Positions 41,118 to 52,004 of a DNA stretch of 64,000 nt are shown in pieces. This DNA comes from Chitinophaga pinensis (GTDB taxonomy: Bacteria; Bacteroidota; Bacteroidia; NS11-12g; UBA955): positions 17,944-81,943 of the forward strand of contig CAMDDG010000004.1 of the NCBI GenBank assembly GCA_945890895.1. The letters are read 5' to 3'. The position numbers and the translations under genes are program-made. Below the pieces are notes generated by a model. That model saw only the letters and a program-made list of their open reading frames with translations, was not told where the DNA came from and ran no database searches. Positions within the stretch are counted from its first letter, which is position 1. Every line of letters begins with the position of its first letter.

Positions 41118-42170
41118 TTATTTTAATATTTCCCAAGCCATTTTGGGGTATCCTTTACGACCTTTATCGTCGTAGAAATCAATAAACCGCATTTTGAAGT
41201 AGTTGCCATTAATGGTTTTAATGACATAATAGCGATTGGGAACCATGGTATATTTACTAGCAGATTGTGAATATTCTTTCCAATCGTATCCTATTTCATT
41301 CACATTTTTATTGTACATCAGCGATTGTGCATCCTGAAAGTTAAATTGGTCAAAGGGTATGCCTCCATCAATTTGAGCAACAGAAATTTTAAATGGATTG
41401 ATTAATGCGCCACGAATAATATACGGATACATCAATCCGTTAACGTCGGGAATTGATTCTTTATAGGTGGTAAAAACTAAATCCCATTCATTCAATGCAA
41501 CTGGTTCATTTTCTACCAACTGCATGGTTGAGAAATTGAAATACGCGTAGTTTCTATCGGGTTTAGTAAATACTTTGGTTAAGTATAAAAATTGGGGATC
41601 CAGCACGTATGACCAAAGAAATTCATATACTCCACCACGAACACTAAGGAATTGCATTTTTACATAACGCTTGGTTGGAATGGTGTCAACACCTAGATCG
41701 ATAACGTAGGTTTCGTTGGGTTTACCGATATAGCCATTGGATTGTTTTGCAAAGCAACCGGAAAAAGCCAATGAATCGATATGCCCGTTGGGATTATCAA
41801 ATTTCCAGTTTAAATTTTGCATCAAGGAACCATCTATATGTTCAAAATCAACATCTGTAACTTTTGCAACCGATAAAAAAGCACTTTTACCGCCACAAAT
41901 TGTGATATGTGGCTCACCGGAACAAGAAAATCCAACATCCCATTTTCCAAACTGGTTGGAGAACGTTTTTTGAGATTCAAAATCAAACCACAATTGATTG
42001 GAATACGTTTCTCCCATTTCAAAAGTAGCGGTTTGTAAACCGGCCGCGACTTTAGGTTGTGGGTACAAAGCTTCTTCTTTTTCACATCCCCATAATTGCA
42101 AAAGCAGAGATGCCAAAATTATTAATTGAAGAACAGGGGAAAGAAACTTTAATTTATACTGAGTACGCAT
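41118..42170 (-). CDS. HmuY-like lipoprotein
   Basis: Lipobox LLLQLWGC; KWDVGFSCSGEPHITICGGKSAFLSV; ALNEWDLVFTTY; directly downstream of TonB receptor. Confidence 0.75.
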   Translation of the reverse strand: MRTQYKLKFLSPVLQLIILASLLLQLWGCEKEEALYPQPKVAAGLQTATFEMGETYSNQLWFDFESQKTFSNQFGKWDVGFSCSGEPHITICGGKSAFLSVAKVTDVDFEHIDGSLMQNLNWKFDNPNGHIDSLAFSGCFAKQSNGYIGKPNETYVIDLGVDTIPTKRYVKMQFLSVRGGVYEFLWSYVLDPQFLYLTKVFTKPDRNYAYFNFSTMQLVENEPVALNEWDLVFTTYKESIPDVNGLMYPYIIRGALINPFKISVAQIDGGIPFDQFNFQDAQSLMYNKNVNEIGYDWKEYSQSASKYTMVPNRYYVIKTINGNYFKMRFIDFYDDKGRKGYPKMAWEILK

Positions 42171-42211
42171 GCTGGGTTTGGATGTGAAAAGTTGATTAAA
42201 AAATGAATTCA

Positions 42212-44506
42212 TTACAAAGTTATAATACACTGAGCAAAAATGTTTCTACCGGTTCCGATATTTATTCCTGAAGTACCACTGCCATGAACTCCACCGCTTT
42301 GCAGAGATGTGTTTATTTGGCGAACATTAAATACGTTTTTACAACCTGCTTGAAGTAAAATTCGGTTATTCCAGAATTTTTTTGTTGCGCTAATATCGGT
42401 TAGATAATAACTCGAGTTTCTATATAATTCGGCGGTGTTTGTATAACCTAAAGTAGGACCTGTAAATCGACTAAATATTTGTATTGAAGATTGGTACTTG
42501 GGGAAATCGTAACGTACATTTAATGTTGCCTGTGCCATTTGCCAAGAAGCAATTCCCGACATAAAATCATACCGCGATTCATTATCCATAATTGAACCGC
42601 TGATTTGAACGTTTAATTGGTGAATAAACAAATCCGACTGTGCAGTTATTCCTCTGGAGTTCATTAAACCAATATTTATATATCGGTATAAGTTGGTTCG
42701 TGGATCTTCCAATGCCAATTGAATTTGATTTTGGATGTGGTTGTAAAATCCACTTAATTTAAACGTAGCCCCGATGTCCTTGGATATGTTATGGCGGTAA
42801 TCTAATGATATAATGTAATTTTGAGATTTTTCAGATTGTAAATTGGGATTTCCTTGAACATTATGATTGATATCTACAAACAAGAAATACAATTCTTTGG
42901 CATTTGGAGCCCTGAACCCTTGTGCATAGGATGTTCTCAAAGTAATGTGCTTGCTTACATCGTATTTGATTTGAATTGAAGGAATAATCGGCGCAAGTTT
43001 TATTCCGGCCGGCAGAAACTGAGGCAGCGGATTGGTTCCAAACGTATTGTTATACGCCATTCTCAATGAAGGTTTTACATTTAATTTGGAATAATATTTA
43101 AACTCCGCACTTCCAAAAATGGCCGCATCAGTTATCGGTTTTCCAGTTAAAACGCGTTTGGTTTCAAGTTGTTCACTTTGAACTTCATAACCCCAAAGCC
43201 ACTCCCTGTGGTTTGATTTGGATTTATGTGACCACAAACCGCGTAAATTTATTTGAGTATTCAGAGTAGTGTCTTGATCATCAGGACGAGTTACTACTTC
43301 TGAGCCGGTAACTAAGTTTCTGCGAACATTCGTCTTGGTTCTGTAATAACCGTTAATTGAATTTTGGAAACGGAAATGGTTTCGATCATTCAGTTTATAT
43401 TCCGTAACTGCCACTAAATCAGCACGTGTTGTATTGAAATAATTGTTATAACCTGTTACACTGATTAGATTGTATTCTGCATTGCTTCTATCCGTCAGTT
43501 TCTCAAGGAATGCATTGAAATTTAGTGAGGTTTTCCATTTGTTGGTAGTGAAAGTAAGTCCACCATTGCCATGTACGCGCGTTTTTGGTTTCCAATCCAT
43601 AGAGCGAGTTGCTGGGTTGAAATCCATTCCTTCGAAAAACTGGCGTCCACCTCCCAAACTCCAACCCGTGGAAATTCCTTTGTATAATTGGAAACTGCCT
43701 AATGCTTGACCATCAAAATTATAGTTGTTGGCAGCATCTGTATATCCTTGAAGGGTGTAAGCATTCTTAGAACGCATGGGTTTTTTCGTGATAATATTGA
43801 TAACACCACCAATTGCGTCTGTTCCATAGACCACACTCATTGGGCCTTCTATGATTTCAATGCGTTCAATGTTGGAAGTGGGAATTTGAGAAATATCAAT
43901 ATTGCCATTTAAACGGCCGATCATAGGAACGCCGTTAATTAAGATCTTTACATTTTGTCCTCCTAATCCTTGCAACTTAATGCTTGTGCCCAAGCTTGGG
44001 TCGTTAGATAGTTGAATATTGGATTGATTTTGAAGGACATCATTTAAATTCTGAGCAGCCATTAACTGAATGGTTTTAGCAGAAATGGTTTGCACTGAAT
44101 AGGGATTTTCTGAAGCCAATCGCGGCTGTACAGACCCGGTTATAGTTACCGGATTAATTCGTTTGATGTTTATGTCAACAACTACGTTAACATGTTGTTT
44201 TCCTTTGGGGATGGTGAACGAAGCCGGTTGAATAATTTTACCTTCTACGCCAATTAATTTAATTTGAAATTTAATGTTTGATGGGATACTGAATTCTCCA
44301 GACTCATCGGTATCAAAAATATAAACGCGATTGTTAACATCGGTTTGGGTTAATTCGAAAGCAATGGATGGAACGGGTTGGTTTTCAGCATCTCGTACCA
44401 CCACCATTCGGTGAAGTGTTGCCTGCGAGAACGCAGGCACACTTGCCACCAAAAGTATAAAACTTAGTAAAAATCGTTTAACTGTATCGCTAATACTCCA
44501 GCACAT
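42212..44506 (-). CDS. TonB-dependent outer-membrane receptor (HmuR-like)
   Basis: Plug: AQNLNDVLQNQSNIQLS...GLGGQNVKILINGVPMIGRLNGNIDISQIPTSNIERIEIIEGPMSVVYGTDAIGGVINIITKK. Confidence 0.92.
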   Translation of the reverse strand: MCWSISDTVKRFLLSFILLVASVPAFSQATLHRMVVVRDAENQPVPSIAFELTQTDVNNRVYIFDTDESGEFSIPSNIKFQIKLIGVEGKIIQPASFTIPKGKQHVNVVVDINIKRINPVTITGSVQPRLASENPYSVQTISAKTIQLMAAQNLNDVLQNQSNIQLSNDPSLGTSIKLQGLGGQNVKILINGVPMIGRLNGNIDISQIPTSNIERIEIIEGPMSVVYGTDAIGGVINIITKKPMRSKNAYTLQGYTDAANNYNFDGQALGSFQLYKGISTGWSLGGGRQFFEGMDFNPATRSMDWKPKTRVHGNGGLTFTTNKWKTSLNFNAFLEKLTDRSNAEYNLISVTGYNNYFNTTRADLVAVTEYKLNDRNHFRFQNSINGYYRTKTNVRRNLVTGSEVVTRPDDQDTTLNTQINLRGLWSHKSKSNHREWLWGYEVQSEQLETKRVLTGKPITDAAIFGSAEFKYYSKLNVKPSLRMAYNNTFGTNPLPQFLPAGIKLAPIIPSIQIKYDVSKHITLRTSYAQGFRAPNAKELYFLFVDINHNVQGNPNLQSEKSQNYIISLDYRHNISKDIGATFKLSGFYNHIQNQIQLALEDPRTNLYRYINIGLMNSRGITAQSDLFIHQLNVQISGSIMDNESRYDFMSGIASWQMAQATLNVRYDFPKYQSSIQIFSRFTGPTLGYTNTAELYRNSSYYLTDISATKKFWNNRILLQAGCKNVFNVRQINTSLQSGGVHGSGTSGINIGTGRNIFAQCIITL

Positions 44507-44525
44507 TTTCCTAAGCGATCAATAA

Positions 44526-45830
44526 TTATAGTTTATTAATGATTTGAGATTGTACTCCGTTTTTGTTTTTAACTTCAACGATGTATTGTCCTGACTTCAA
44601 ATTTGAGATATTTAACGCAGTTACTTCTTCGTTCGAATCAACATCCCCAGAAACTAAAATACGACCGTCTAAACCGTAAACATGGATACTTAAAATAGGC
44701 TCATTATTAATTGATTTTACAAACAGTTGATCGTTTGAAGGTACAGGGAAAATAACGAAAGATTTAGTTAACGCCTCCGTCGACGACAATGAAGTCAACA
44801 ATACTCGTTGTAAAACAACATTACCCGTAGAGCTTCCACCAAAACCAATGAAACGAACGCCCCAGAATTCTTTACCTGAAGTGGTAGGTACTTCTACAAT
44901 GTAGTTCATGCTATCAGCCACCACAAAAGCTTGTCCGTTGAACGTTTTCCAATCGTGACCAACACGGGTTAATTCATTTCTAAAACCTTTACCTCCAGTT
45001 GTATCTGTGTTGGCATCATCGATTAATTGCGCGTGATTGCTTTGTAAATCGCTCCAAGCTAGACCTTTAAATTTAGCAATTCGAATTCCTCTTTTAGATT
45101 CCACACCAGCTGTGATGTACGGAATGTAAACACCTTGATTCAATGTAGGTACATAATAACGAGTGAAGTTCAAGTGCCAGCCTTCCATTGCATCGGGCTC
45201 AACATTTGCCTGCTTCATTGTGGTGAAGTTGAAGTACTTGTAAGTAGCACCGTTGGCAAGGCTTTGTTTCAATGTATCGGTAACAGCATTCGATCCGTTC
45301 AATTCAGCAATTGTAAAAATGAAATCACCGTTGGATTCTTGAGAAACCGGCATAAACTTGAAGAAACGCATGTTCTGACCTTTACCTAGAGTGATTAAAT
45401 ACATTGAATCACCAACTACTTTATGTGTCGCTGCGTCGTAAACACCCCAAGAAAAATCCCACATGTTTGAACTTTTTTGTTTGTTTAGAGCCCCTTCTTC
45501 GTGCTTAACTAAGTCATTGTAAGGTTTTACCCATTTCTGCCATCCTGTGGTGTCGAAGGATGCAAAAGCTTTGTTATCGCCGTTTGGATACAAATACACG
45601 AAAGCATCGCCCGTGTGGTTGAACTTTAACGCATTGTCGCGGGTGTTAGAAGTGTGCGACATGTGCCAAGAATTAATGGGCATGGTATTCTTCACACCGC
45701 TAGATACATTAAAGAATGCAAAGTTCGAGTACCCCGGTCCCATAGAAACCGTATCCGTGATAACGGTTTGGGATTTTACACTGCCAGCCAACATCATTGT
45801 GCTTGCAGCTAAAAATAATAGTTTTTTCAT
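44526..45830 (-). CDS. HmuY-like protein with T9SS type A sorting domain
   Basis: YKYFNFTTMKQANVEPDAMEGWHLNFTRY aligns with YAYFNFSTMQLVENEPVALNEWDLVFTTY of 41118..42170; C-terminus FPVPSNDQLFVKS...LKSGQYIVEVKNKNGVQSQIINKL. Confidence 0.78.
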   Translation of the reverse strand: MKKLLFLAASTMMLAGSVKSQTVITDTVSMGPGYSNFAFFNVSSGVKNTMPINSWHMSHTSNTRDNALKFNHTGDAFVYLYPNGDNKAFASFDTTGWQKWVKPYNDLVKHEEGALNKQKSSNMWDFSWGVYDAATHKVVGDSMYLITLGKGQNMRFFKFMPVSQESNGDFIFTIAELNGSNAVTDTLKQSLANGATYKYFNFTTMKQANVEPDAMEGWHLNFTRYYVPTLNQGVYIPYITAGVESKRGIRIAKFKGLAWSDLQSNHAQLIDDANTDTTGGKGFRNELTRVGHDWKTFNGQAFVVADSMNYIVEVPTTSGKEFWGVRFIGFGGSSTGNVVLQRVLLTSLSSTEALTKSFVIFPVPSNDQLFVKSINNEPILSIHVYGLDGRILVSGDVDSNEEVTALNISNLKSGQYIVEVKNKNGVQSQIINKL

Positions 45831-45972
45831 GTCTAGTGGGTTGTAAAAAAATTGTTGCTGCAAAATTACCTTTACCACAATCAAACCAAGGTGTTTTTAT
45901 GTAAACTTCGTGTCATCAAATGACGGTATTTCGCCTTCAATGAATACAGCTGAGAATTACTTTAAATAAACA

Positions 45973-45986
45973 ATGACCTAGGTCAT
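45973..45986. promoter_or_regulatory. 14-bp perfect palindrome ATGACCTAGGTCAT, candidate regulator site
   Basis: Lies between divergent HmuY-T9SS gene and Hsp70 gene. Confidence 0.5.
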
Positions 45987-46158
45987 AAAATGTCGAAAAA
46001 ATCGATGCAAAAGTCGAATATTCAGTTGGGTATCAAAATTTATTAGAAACGCGGTTGTACCTTTGTATTTTATGGGATAATTTTCTACTTGATTTGCACA
46101 GCGCAACATTTAGAAAGTGCAAAATATTCATCTACAACGTTCGATTTATGAAAACACT

Positions 46159-48030
46159 ATGTCAAAAATAAGCATCAATATAGCCACCGGTTCTATAGAA
46201 AAAAAGAAAGTGATTCTAGGTATAGACTTAGGTACTACAAATTCATTAGTTGCCTACGTTCCTGAAAATCAGTTGAATTCAGAAATAATTTCTATAAACC
46301 AAGGTAATTTAGTGCCCTCTGTAGTATATTTTGATGAGAACGCTTTGCCCATAGTGGGTGCTTCAGCCAAGGCGAAACTAATAGAATCTCCAGAGCGAAC
46401 GATTTTTAGTGTAAAACGTTTGCTGGGAAAAAATTACAACGACGTTCGCGATCACCAAGATTTGATCAGTTATCAAATAATCGATGACAATACAGATAGT
46501 TTGGTGAAAGTGCGCGTGGATGATCGATTTTACAATCCAATCGAATTATCAGCTTTAATTCTAAAAGAACTTAAAAAAGGAGCAGAATCCCATTTCAATT
46601 TAGAAATTACTCAGGCTGTGATTACTGTACCTGCGTATTTCAATGAATCGCAGCGACAAGCTACTCGGGATGCAGGTAAATTAGCTGGATTGGATGTGTT
46701 GAGAATCATCAATGAGCCCACCGCCGCTAGTTTGGCTTATGGAATGCAAGAAAAGAAAAACGGAAAAATCTTGGTATACGATTTGGGCGGAGGAACCTTT
46801 GATGTTTCGATTCTTACTTTGGAAGATGGCGTTTTCGAAGTGTTATCAACGCATGGCGACACGTACTTAGGTGGCGATGATGTGGATAGGGCTATCGCTG
46901 AGTTTTGGTTGTCAGGAACAGGAATTGAGTTTAATCAGTTGAATAATCTGCAAAAACAATCCCTACGATTGTTTGCAGAAAATGCAAAAATTCAATTATC
47001 CAAAGACGTATTTCAAACTGTACATGTAAATTGGAATTATTCTGGCACTGATCATGAATTTCAATTGAATTACCAGCAGTTAAAAGAATTGGCACAACCC
47101 ATTATCGACAAAACCATGAAATCGGTGCACCAAGCACTTTCTGACGCTCAAATTTCGGTGAACGAACTTAATGAAGTAATTCTGGTGGGTGGATCTACTC
47201 GGTTCCCCGAGATTTATAAAACCTTGTCAGAAGTATTTAAAGGAGTACATATCAACAATCAATTGAATCCAGATGAAGTAGTGGCACTAGGTGCTGCTGT
47301 TGAAGCGGATATACTTGCGGGCAATCGTAAGGATATATTATTGCTGGATGTTACCCCATTATCGTTGGGAATTGAAACGGCTGGAGGCCTCATGGATGTT
47401 CTCATCCCCCGAAATTCAAAAATTCCATCTCGAGTGGGGCGAGAATATACCACCTCTGTGGATGGACAAATTAACATGAAGATTGCTGTGTATCAAGGTG
47501 AACGTGAATTGGTAGCGGAAAATAGAAAACTCGGTGAATTTATTTTAAAAAATATTCCAGCAATGCCTGCTGGTTTACCTAAAATTGAAATACAATTTGC
47601 TCTGAATGCGGATGGTATGCTCAAAGTAAAAGCAAAAGAATTGAGAAGTGGGGTAGAGCAAGACGTGGAAATACAGCCTAGTTACGGATTGTCGGATCAA
47701 CAAGTAGAGGAAATGCTCGTATCTGGACTCACTCATGCCCAATCAGACATTGAATTGCGATTAAATATTGAAGCTCAGAATGAAGCCACACAAATGATTT
47801 ACACCGCAGAGCGATTTTTGGAAAAGAACAGTGAGTTTTTAACTACAGAAGAAATTCAAGGGTCTAAACAACGAATTGAAACCATAAAAGGTCTATTGGA
47901 TTCAAACAACCGTCATGAAATATCTAAAGCGGTTGAAACGTTAAATGATTTTACTAAACCATTTGCTGAGCGAGTAATGGATATTGCCATTGCAAAAGCG
48001 CTCAAAGGTAACGATATTGCTAATCTATAA
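46159..48030 (+). CDS. Hsp70-family chaperone, HscA-like
   Basis: [19 protein letters not shown]...[57 protein letters not shown]. Confidence 0.9.
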   Translation: MSKISINIATGSIEKKKVILGIDLGTTNSLVAYVPENQLNSEIISINQGNLVPSVVYFDENALPIVGASAKAKLIESPERTIFSVKRLLGKNYNDVRDHQDLISYQIIDDNTDSLVKVRVDDRFYNPIELSALILKELKKGAESHFNLEITQAVITVPAYFNESQRQATRDAGKLAGLDVLRIINEPTAASLAYGMQEKKNGKILVYDLGGGTFDVSILTLEDGVFEVLSTHGDTYLGGDDVDRAIAEFWLSGTGIEFNQLNNLQKQSLRLFAENAKIQLSKDVFQTVHVNWNYSGTDHEFQLNYQQLKELAQPIIDKTMKSVHQALSDAQISVNELNEVILVGGSTRFPEIYKTLSEVFKGVHINNQLNPDEVVALGAAVEADILAGNRKDILLLDVTPLSLGIETAGGLMDVLIPRNSKIPSRVGREYTTSVDGQINMKIAVYQGERELVAENRKLGEFILKNIPAMPAGLPKIEIQFALNADGMLKVKAKELRSGVEQDVEIQPSYGLSDQQVEEMLVSGLTHAQSDIELRLNIEAQNEATQMIYTAERFLEKNSEFLTTEEIQGSKQRIETIKGLLDSNNRHEISKAVETLNDFTKPFAERVMDIAIAKALKGNDIANL

Positions 48031-48041
48031 AACACGGAATC

Positions 48042-48743
48042 ATGAAATTACGCACTGCCATCGTCTTTTTGTTCTTGGGGATATTCTCAAGTCAAGTAAA
48101 AGCACAAGCTGGAAATCAAGAAGATGATTTGAACATAGGATTGAGAATGGGTTTGGGTGCATACTCCTTCTATGGTGGAGAGTTGAAGAATGCAGTTCCA
48201 ACCATTGGTTATTTGGCGGGATTGTATATCCATGACGATCTGAAAAAAGGAAGATTTCATTACCAAGGGGGATTGGATATTCGTTTTCGAGGGGGGAATT
48301 TTACCAATCCATCCAAATTAGATACGGCAAAGAATCAAGCGTATTCAAAAATCAGTATGGTTACCTTAGATATGCCGTTGTCATTATTGATATCTTTAAA
48401 ACCATCCGAACGACGTGAGGCCCCTTTTTTAGTTTTGGGCGTTACTCCGAGTTATATTTTGAGATCCGTGATGTACGTGGGTCCAGATAAAATTCCGTAC
48501 AATCATTTTGTAGATCCCAACAACAGCCATGAAGACACCTGGGATAATTTGCCACTTAAGCCATTAGAAGTATTGATGCATATCGGATATCAGCAAAAAA
48601 TGGAGGATTATGGTTATTCCATTGGGGTTAATTTGGGTGTTTCGGATTTGAATGATAACTTTTTCGTGAAAGGTGTTGCTCCTGTAACAGGTACGGGGAA
48701 ACGAATAAGTACCTTCTCCATTGAAGCCGCTTTTATTTTTTAA
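48042..48743 (+). CDS. Outer-membrane beta-barrel protein (PorT-like)
   Basis: Signal peptide, IGLRMGLGAYSFYGGELKNAVPTIGYLAGLYI..., C-terminal aromatic end AAFIF. Confidence 0.65.
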   Translation: MKLRTAIVFLFLGIFSSQVKAQAGNQEDDLNIGLRMGLGAYSFYGGELKNAVPTIGYLAGLYIHDDLKKGRFHYQGGLDIRFRGGNFTNPSKLDTAKNQAYSKISMVTLDMPLSLLISLKPSERREAPFLVLGVTPSYILRSVMYVGPDKIPYNHFVDPNNSHEDTWDNLPLKPLEVLMHIGYQQKMEDYGYSIGVNLGVSDLNDNFFVKGVAPVTGTGKRISTFSIEAAFIF

Positions 48744-48839
48744 TTAAATGGTATTCATTTTTTTATATCCTTTGTTTTTGGGGATGTGATTTCTAAGTAA
48801 TTTATATAAGCCCATTTTATTTTATAATTTTGCACTGGA

Positions 48840-50150
48840 ATGTCTAAATCCGTAGCACTATATACGTTAGGTTGTAAACTGAATTTTGCTGAGAGCAGTA
48901 CCATTGCTCAGCAATTAATGAAAAATGGATTTGAACGTAAGGAATTTACGGATGGAGCCGATTTATATGTAATTAATACGTGTTCGGTTACGGATCATGC
49001 GGATCGTAAATGCAAAAAGGTAGTAAAGGAAGCGCTCAAATACAACCCCAATGCATACATCGTAGTCGTAGGTTGTTACGCACAATTGAAACCCCAAGAA
49101 ATTGCTAGTATTCCCGGAGTAGATATGGTTCTTGGAGCCGCCGAAAAGTTCCAATTAATGGATTATTTGCATTCCTTAGAAAAAGAGGAAAAATCGCGTT
49201 TGCACAATCAACCCATAAAGGATGTAAACGAGTTCGTGCCTGGCTTTAGCGAAGGAGATCGCACTCGAATGTTTTTAAAAGTACAGGACGGATGCGATTA
49301 TTTTTGCAGTTTTTGCACCATCCCATTAGCACGAGGAAAATCGCGTAGTTCGGATATCGCTACTACCTTAGAACAAGTTCGTGAAGCTACAGCTAAAGGT
49401 GTTCGTGAAGTGGTGTTAACCGGAGTGAACTTGGGTGATTTTGGTGTGAATCACGGACAAAATTTTTATCAACTCGTTCAGGAATTAGACAAAATTGAGG
49501 ACGTATATCGTTATCGTATTAGTTCAATAGAACCGAATTTGCTTACCGATGAAATTATCGAATTTGTTGCCCAAAGCAAAAAGTTTGTTCCTCATTTTCA
49601 TATACCCCTACAAAGTGGAAACGATGAAATTTTAACGCGAATGCGTCGAAAGTATGTATCCGACTTATACCGATCTCGTGTGGCTAAAATCAAATCATTG
49701 ATGCCGGATTGTGCCATAGGCGTTGACGTTATAGTAGGATTTCCAGGAGAAACGCATGAGCATTTCTTAGATACCTATAATTTTATCAACGAATTGGATA
49801 TAACTTACTTGCACGTTTTTCCATACAGCGAGCGCCCTAATACAACGGCTCGAAAAATGAAAGAACGAATTCCATTGGGTGTTCGGGGAGAGCGTACTAC
49901 CATGCTACGTACCTTAAGCGACAAGAAGAAACGGGCGTTTTATGAATCACAAATTGGAAAAACACGCGAAGTTTTGTTCGAAAGCGAAGAAAAAGGATCC
50001 ATGATGAGTGGTTTTACCGATAATTACGTCAAATTAGTAGCCGATTACGATCCTCTGCTGGTCGATACGGTGATTCCTGTCACATTGAATCATGTGGATT
50101 CTGAATTCTTAATGCACGGGGTATTTGAAACCGTGGAAATTAAACGTTAA
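48840..50150 (+). CDS. mtaB: tRNA methylthiotransferase (MtaB family radical SAM)
   Basis: LGCKLNFAESSTIAQQL...VINTCSVTDHADRKCKK...VQDGCDYFCSFCTIPLARGKSRS. Confidence 0.93.
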   Translation: MSKSVALYTLGCKLNFAESSTIAQQLMKNGFERKEFTDGADLYVINTCSVTDHADRKCKKVVKEALKYNPNAYIVVVGCYAQLKPQEIASIPGVDMVLGAAEKFQLMDYLHSLEKEEKSRLHNQPIKDVNEFVPGFSEGDRTRMFLKVQDGCDYFCSFCTIPLARGKSRSSDIATTLEQVREATAKGVREVVLTGVNLGDFGVNHGQNFYQLVQELDKIEDVYRYRISSIEPNLLTDEIIEFVAQSKKFVPHFHIPLQSGNDEILTRMRRKYVSDLYRSRVAKIKSLMPDCAIGVDVIVGFPGETHEHFLDTYNFINELDITYLHVFPYSERPNTTARKMKERIPLGVRGERTTMLRTLSDKKKRAFYESQIGKTREVLFESEEKGSMMSGFTDNYVKLVADYDPLLVDTVIPVTLNHVDSEFLMHGVFETVEIKR

Positions 50151-50158
50151 TTTGCATT

Positions 50159-51343
50159 GTGTTTCCCACCTTACGATTTTTTCTATACGATTTGTTTGGG
50201 ATCGATATCCCATTCCTTGAAATTGTAAACACCTTCGGGTTGTTTGTTGCTTTTGCTATTGCAGCAGCCTATTGGGCCATGCAATCCGAGTTTATTCGCA
50301 AAGCAAAATTGGGCATTTTCCCAGTTAAAAAAGTCCAAATTACCGTTGGTGCACCGGCTACAAAAGGAGAGTATATTTCCAATGCTATTTTGGCCTTTTT
50401 ATTTGGTTATAAAATTGTTTGGTTGGCTGCCAGTGCGGGACCCGATTTTGCCCCGCAAGATCATATTTTTACCGCCGAAGGCAATGTGCTTTTAGGTGTA
50501 TTATTTGCTGCTTTAAGTGGAGGATATCGATATTATGCAGATCGGAATTTAAGAAAATCCACCCCCCAGACTAAAACCGTTGATTATTCTATTGGCGATG
50601 AAATGGGAAACATCACCACGGTAGCTTTGGTTTCTGGATTTTTAGGTGCTAAAGTTTTTCATATTCTAGAAACTCCCGAGAATTTTTCTCTGTCTGCAAT
50701 CATTTCGCAGCTGTTTACGACCGGTGGATGGACATTCTACGGTGGGTTAATTTGTGGCGCTTTAGGAGTTTTGGTTTACGCCTCTCGAAAAGGGTATTAT
50801 TGGGTAAACGTGCTGGATGCCGGTGGACCTGCCATGATGTTGTCGTACGGCATTGGTCGTTTTGGTTGCCATTTTGCCGGTGATGGCGATTGGGGAGTAG
50901 TTAATACTCATCCCAATTCATTTTTACCCGATTGGGCTTGGGCTTATAAATATCCACACAATGTTTTAGGGAAAGATTATGCAGCCATGGGTATGGAACC
51001 GATTCCTGGTTGCGTAGGCGATTATTGTCACCAATTGTCTATGGCCGTTTATCCTACGCCACTTTATGAAGCACTCATGGGATTGGGTTTATTTTATTTG
51101 TTGTGGAAGATTTTTCGCTTTAAAGGGGATTCTAAACCCGGACAGTCATTTGCATTTTACATGATTTTTGCTGGATTGGAACGATTTTTAATTGAGTTCA
51201 TCCGTGAACATGGCGACAGCATTTATCAAATGGGTTCGGTGCATTTTTCGCAAGCACAAATGATTTCGTTGTTGTTGATTTTGGGTGGAGCAGCTTTGTG
51301 GTATGCATCCGAACGAAATCTTTATAACATTCATAGGAAATAA
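50159..51343 (+). CDS. lgt: Prolipoprotein diacylglyceryl transferase, GTG start
   Basis: SYGIGRFGCHFAGDGDWG; YPTPLYEALMGLGLFYLLW; GLERFLIEFIRE. Confidence 0.88.
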   Translation: MFPTLRFFLYDLFGIDIPFLEIVNTFGLFVAFAIAAAYWAMQSEFIRKAKLGIFPVKKVQITVGAPATKGEYISNAILAFLFGYKIVWLAASAGPDFAPQDHIFTAEGNVLLGVLFAALSGGYRYYADRNLRKSTPQTKTVDYSIGDEMGNITTVALVSGFLGAKVFHILETPENFSLSAIISQLFTTGGWTFYGGLICGALGVLVYASRKGYYWVNVLDAGGPAMMLSYGIGRFGCHFAGDGDWGVVNTHPNSFLPDWAWAYKYPHNVLGKDYAAMGMEPIPGCVGDYCHQLSMAVYPTPLYEALMGLGLFYLLWKIFRFKGDSKPGQSFAFYMIFAGLERFLIEFIREHGDSIYQMGSVHFSQAQMISLLLILGGAALWYASERNLYNIHRK

Positions 51344-51379
51344 TACCGAAAGTTCGAGTAATTCACGATATTTATAATT

Positions 51380-51919
51380 ATGCCCAAAATGAAATGGTTG
51401 TTTTTAGGTGTTTTCCTTTTTCGGGGGATGCTTTTAAGTGCTCAAAGTAAGGATACGGTTTACGTGGATTTTGAACGCTTAGATCCCGTTGAAGTTTCAG
51501 GAAGTATTGATGAAGAAAATGCCCGAAAGTACCAAATATTAAAGCGTAGAGTAAAGAAAACGATGCCTTATGCCAAAATGGCCGCATATAAAATCCGCGC
51601 CATGGAAGACCATTTATCAACCATCAAAGGCAAAAAAGAACGTAAAAAATACATCAAACAGTGCGAGGAAAACATTAAAAACATGTACACTCAGCAATTA
51701 AAAAATCTCACTGTTGGGGAAGGACAAGTGTTGATGAAGCTTCTTCATCGTGAAACCGGTAAAACATCTTGGGAAATCATGAAGAATTACCGGGGAACCA
51801 CCGAAGCCCTTTTCTGGCAAGCCTTCGGCAGTATCTGGGGACACAACCTCAAGATGGAATTCGATCCCATTGTGGATTACCAAATCGAGCACATCATCAA
51901 ATCAGAAGGGTTGGAGTGA
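51380..51919 (+). CDS. DUF4294-like secreted protein
   Basis: Signal peptide; KYQILKRRVKKTMPYAKMAAYKI...GKTSWEIMKNYRGTTEALFWQAFGSIWGHNLKMEFDP. Confidence 0.75.
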   Translation: MPKMKWLFLGVFLFRGMLLSAQSKDTVYVDFERLDPVEVSGSIDEENARKYQILKRRVKKTMPYAKMAAYKIRAMEDHLSTIKGKKERKKYIKQCEENIKNMYTQQLKNLTVGEGQVLMKLLHRETGKTSWEIMKNYRGTTEALFWQAFGSIWGHNLKMEFDPIVDYQIEHIIKSEGLE

Positions 51920-52004
51920 TGTTTTTTTGTTATTTGTAGATCGATTACTTAAAAATATATTTTTAAATTTCGTTGCTTTTTTTATTTAGTGTGCTATATT
52001 TGTA

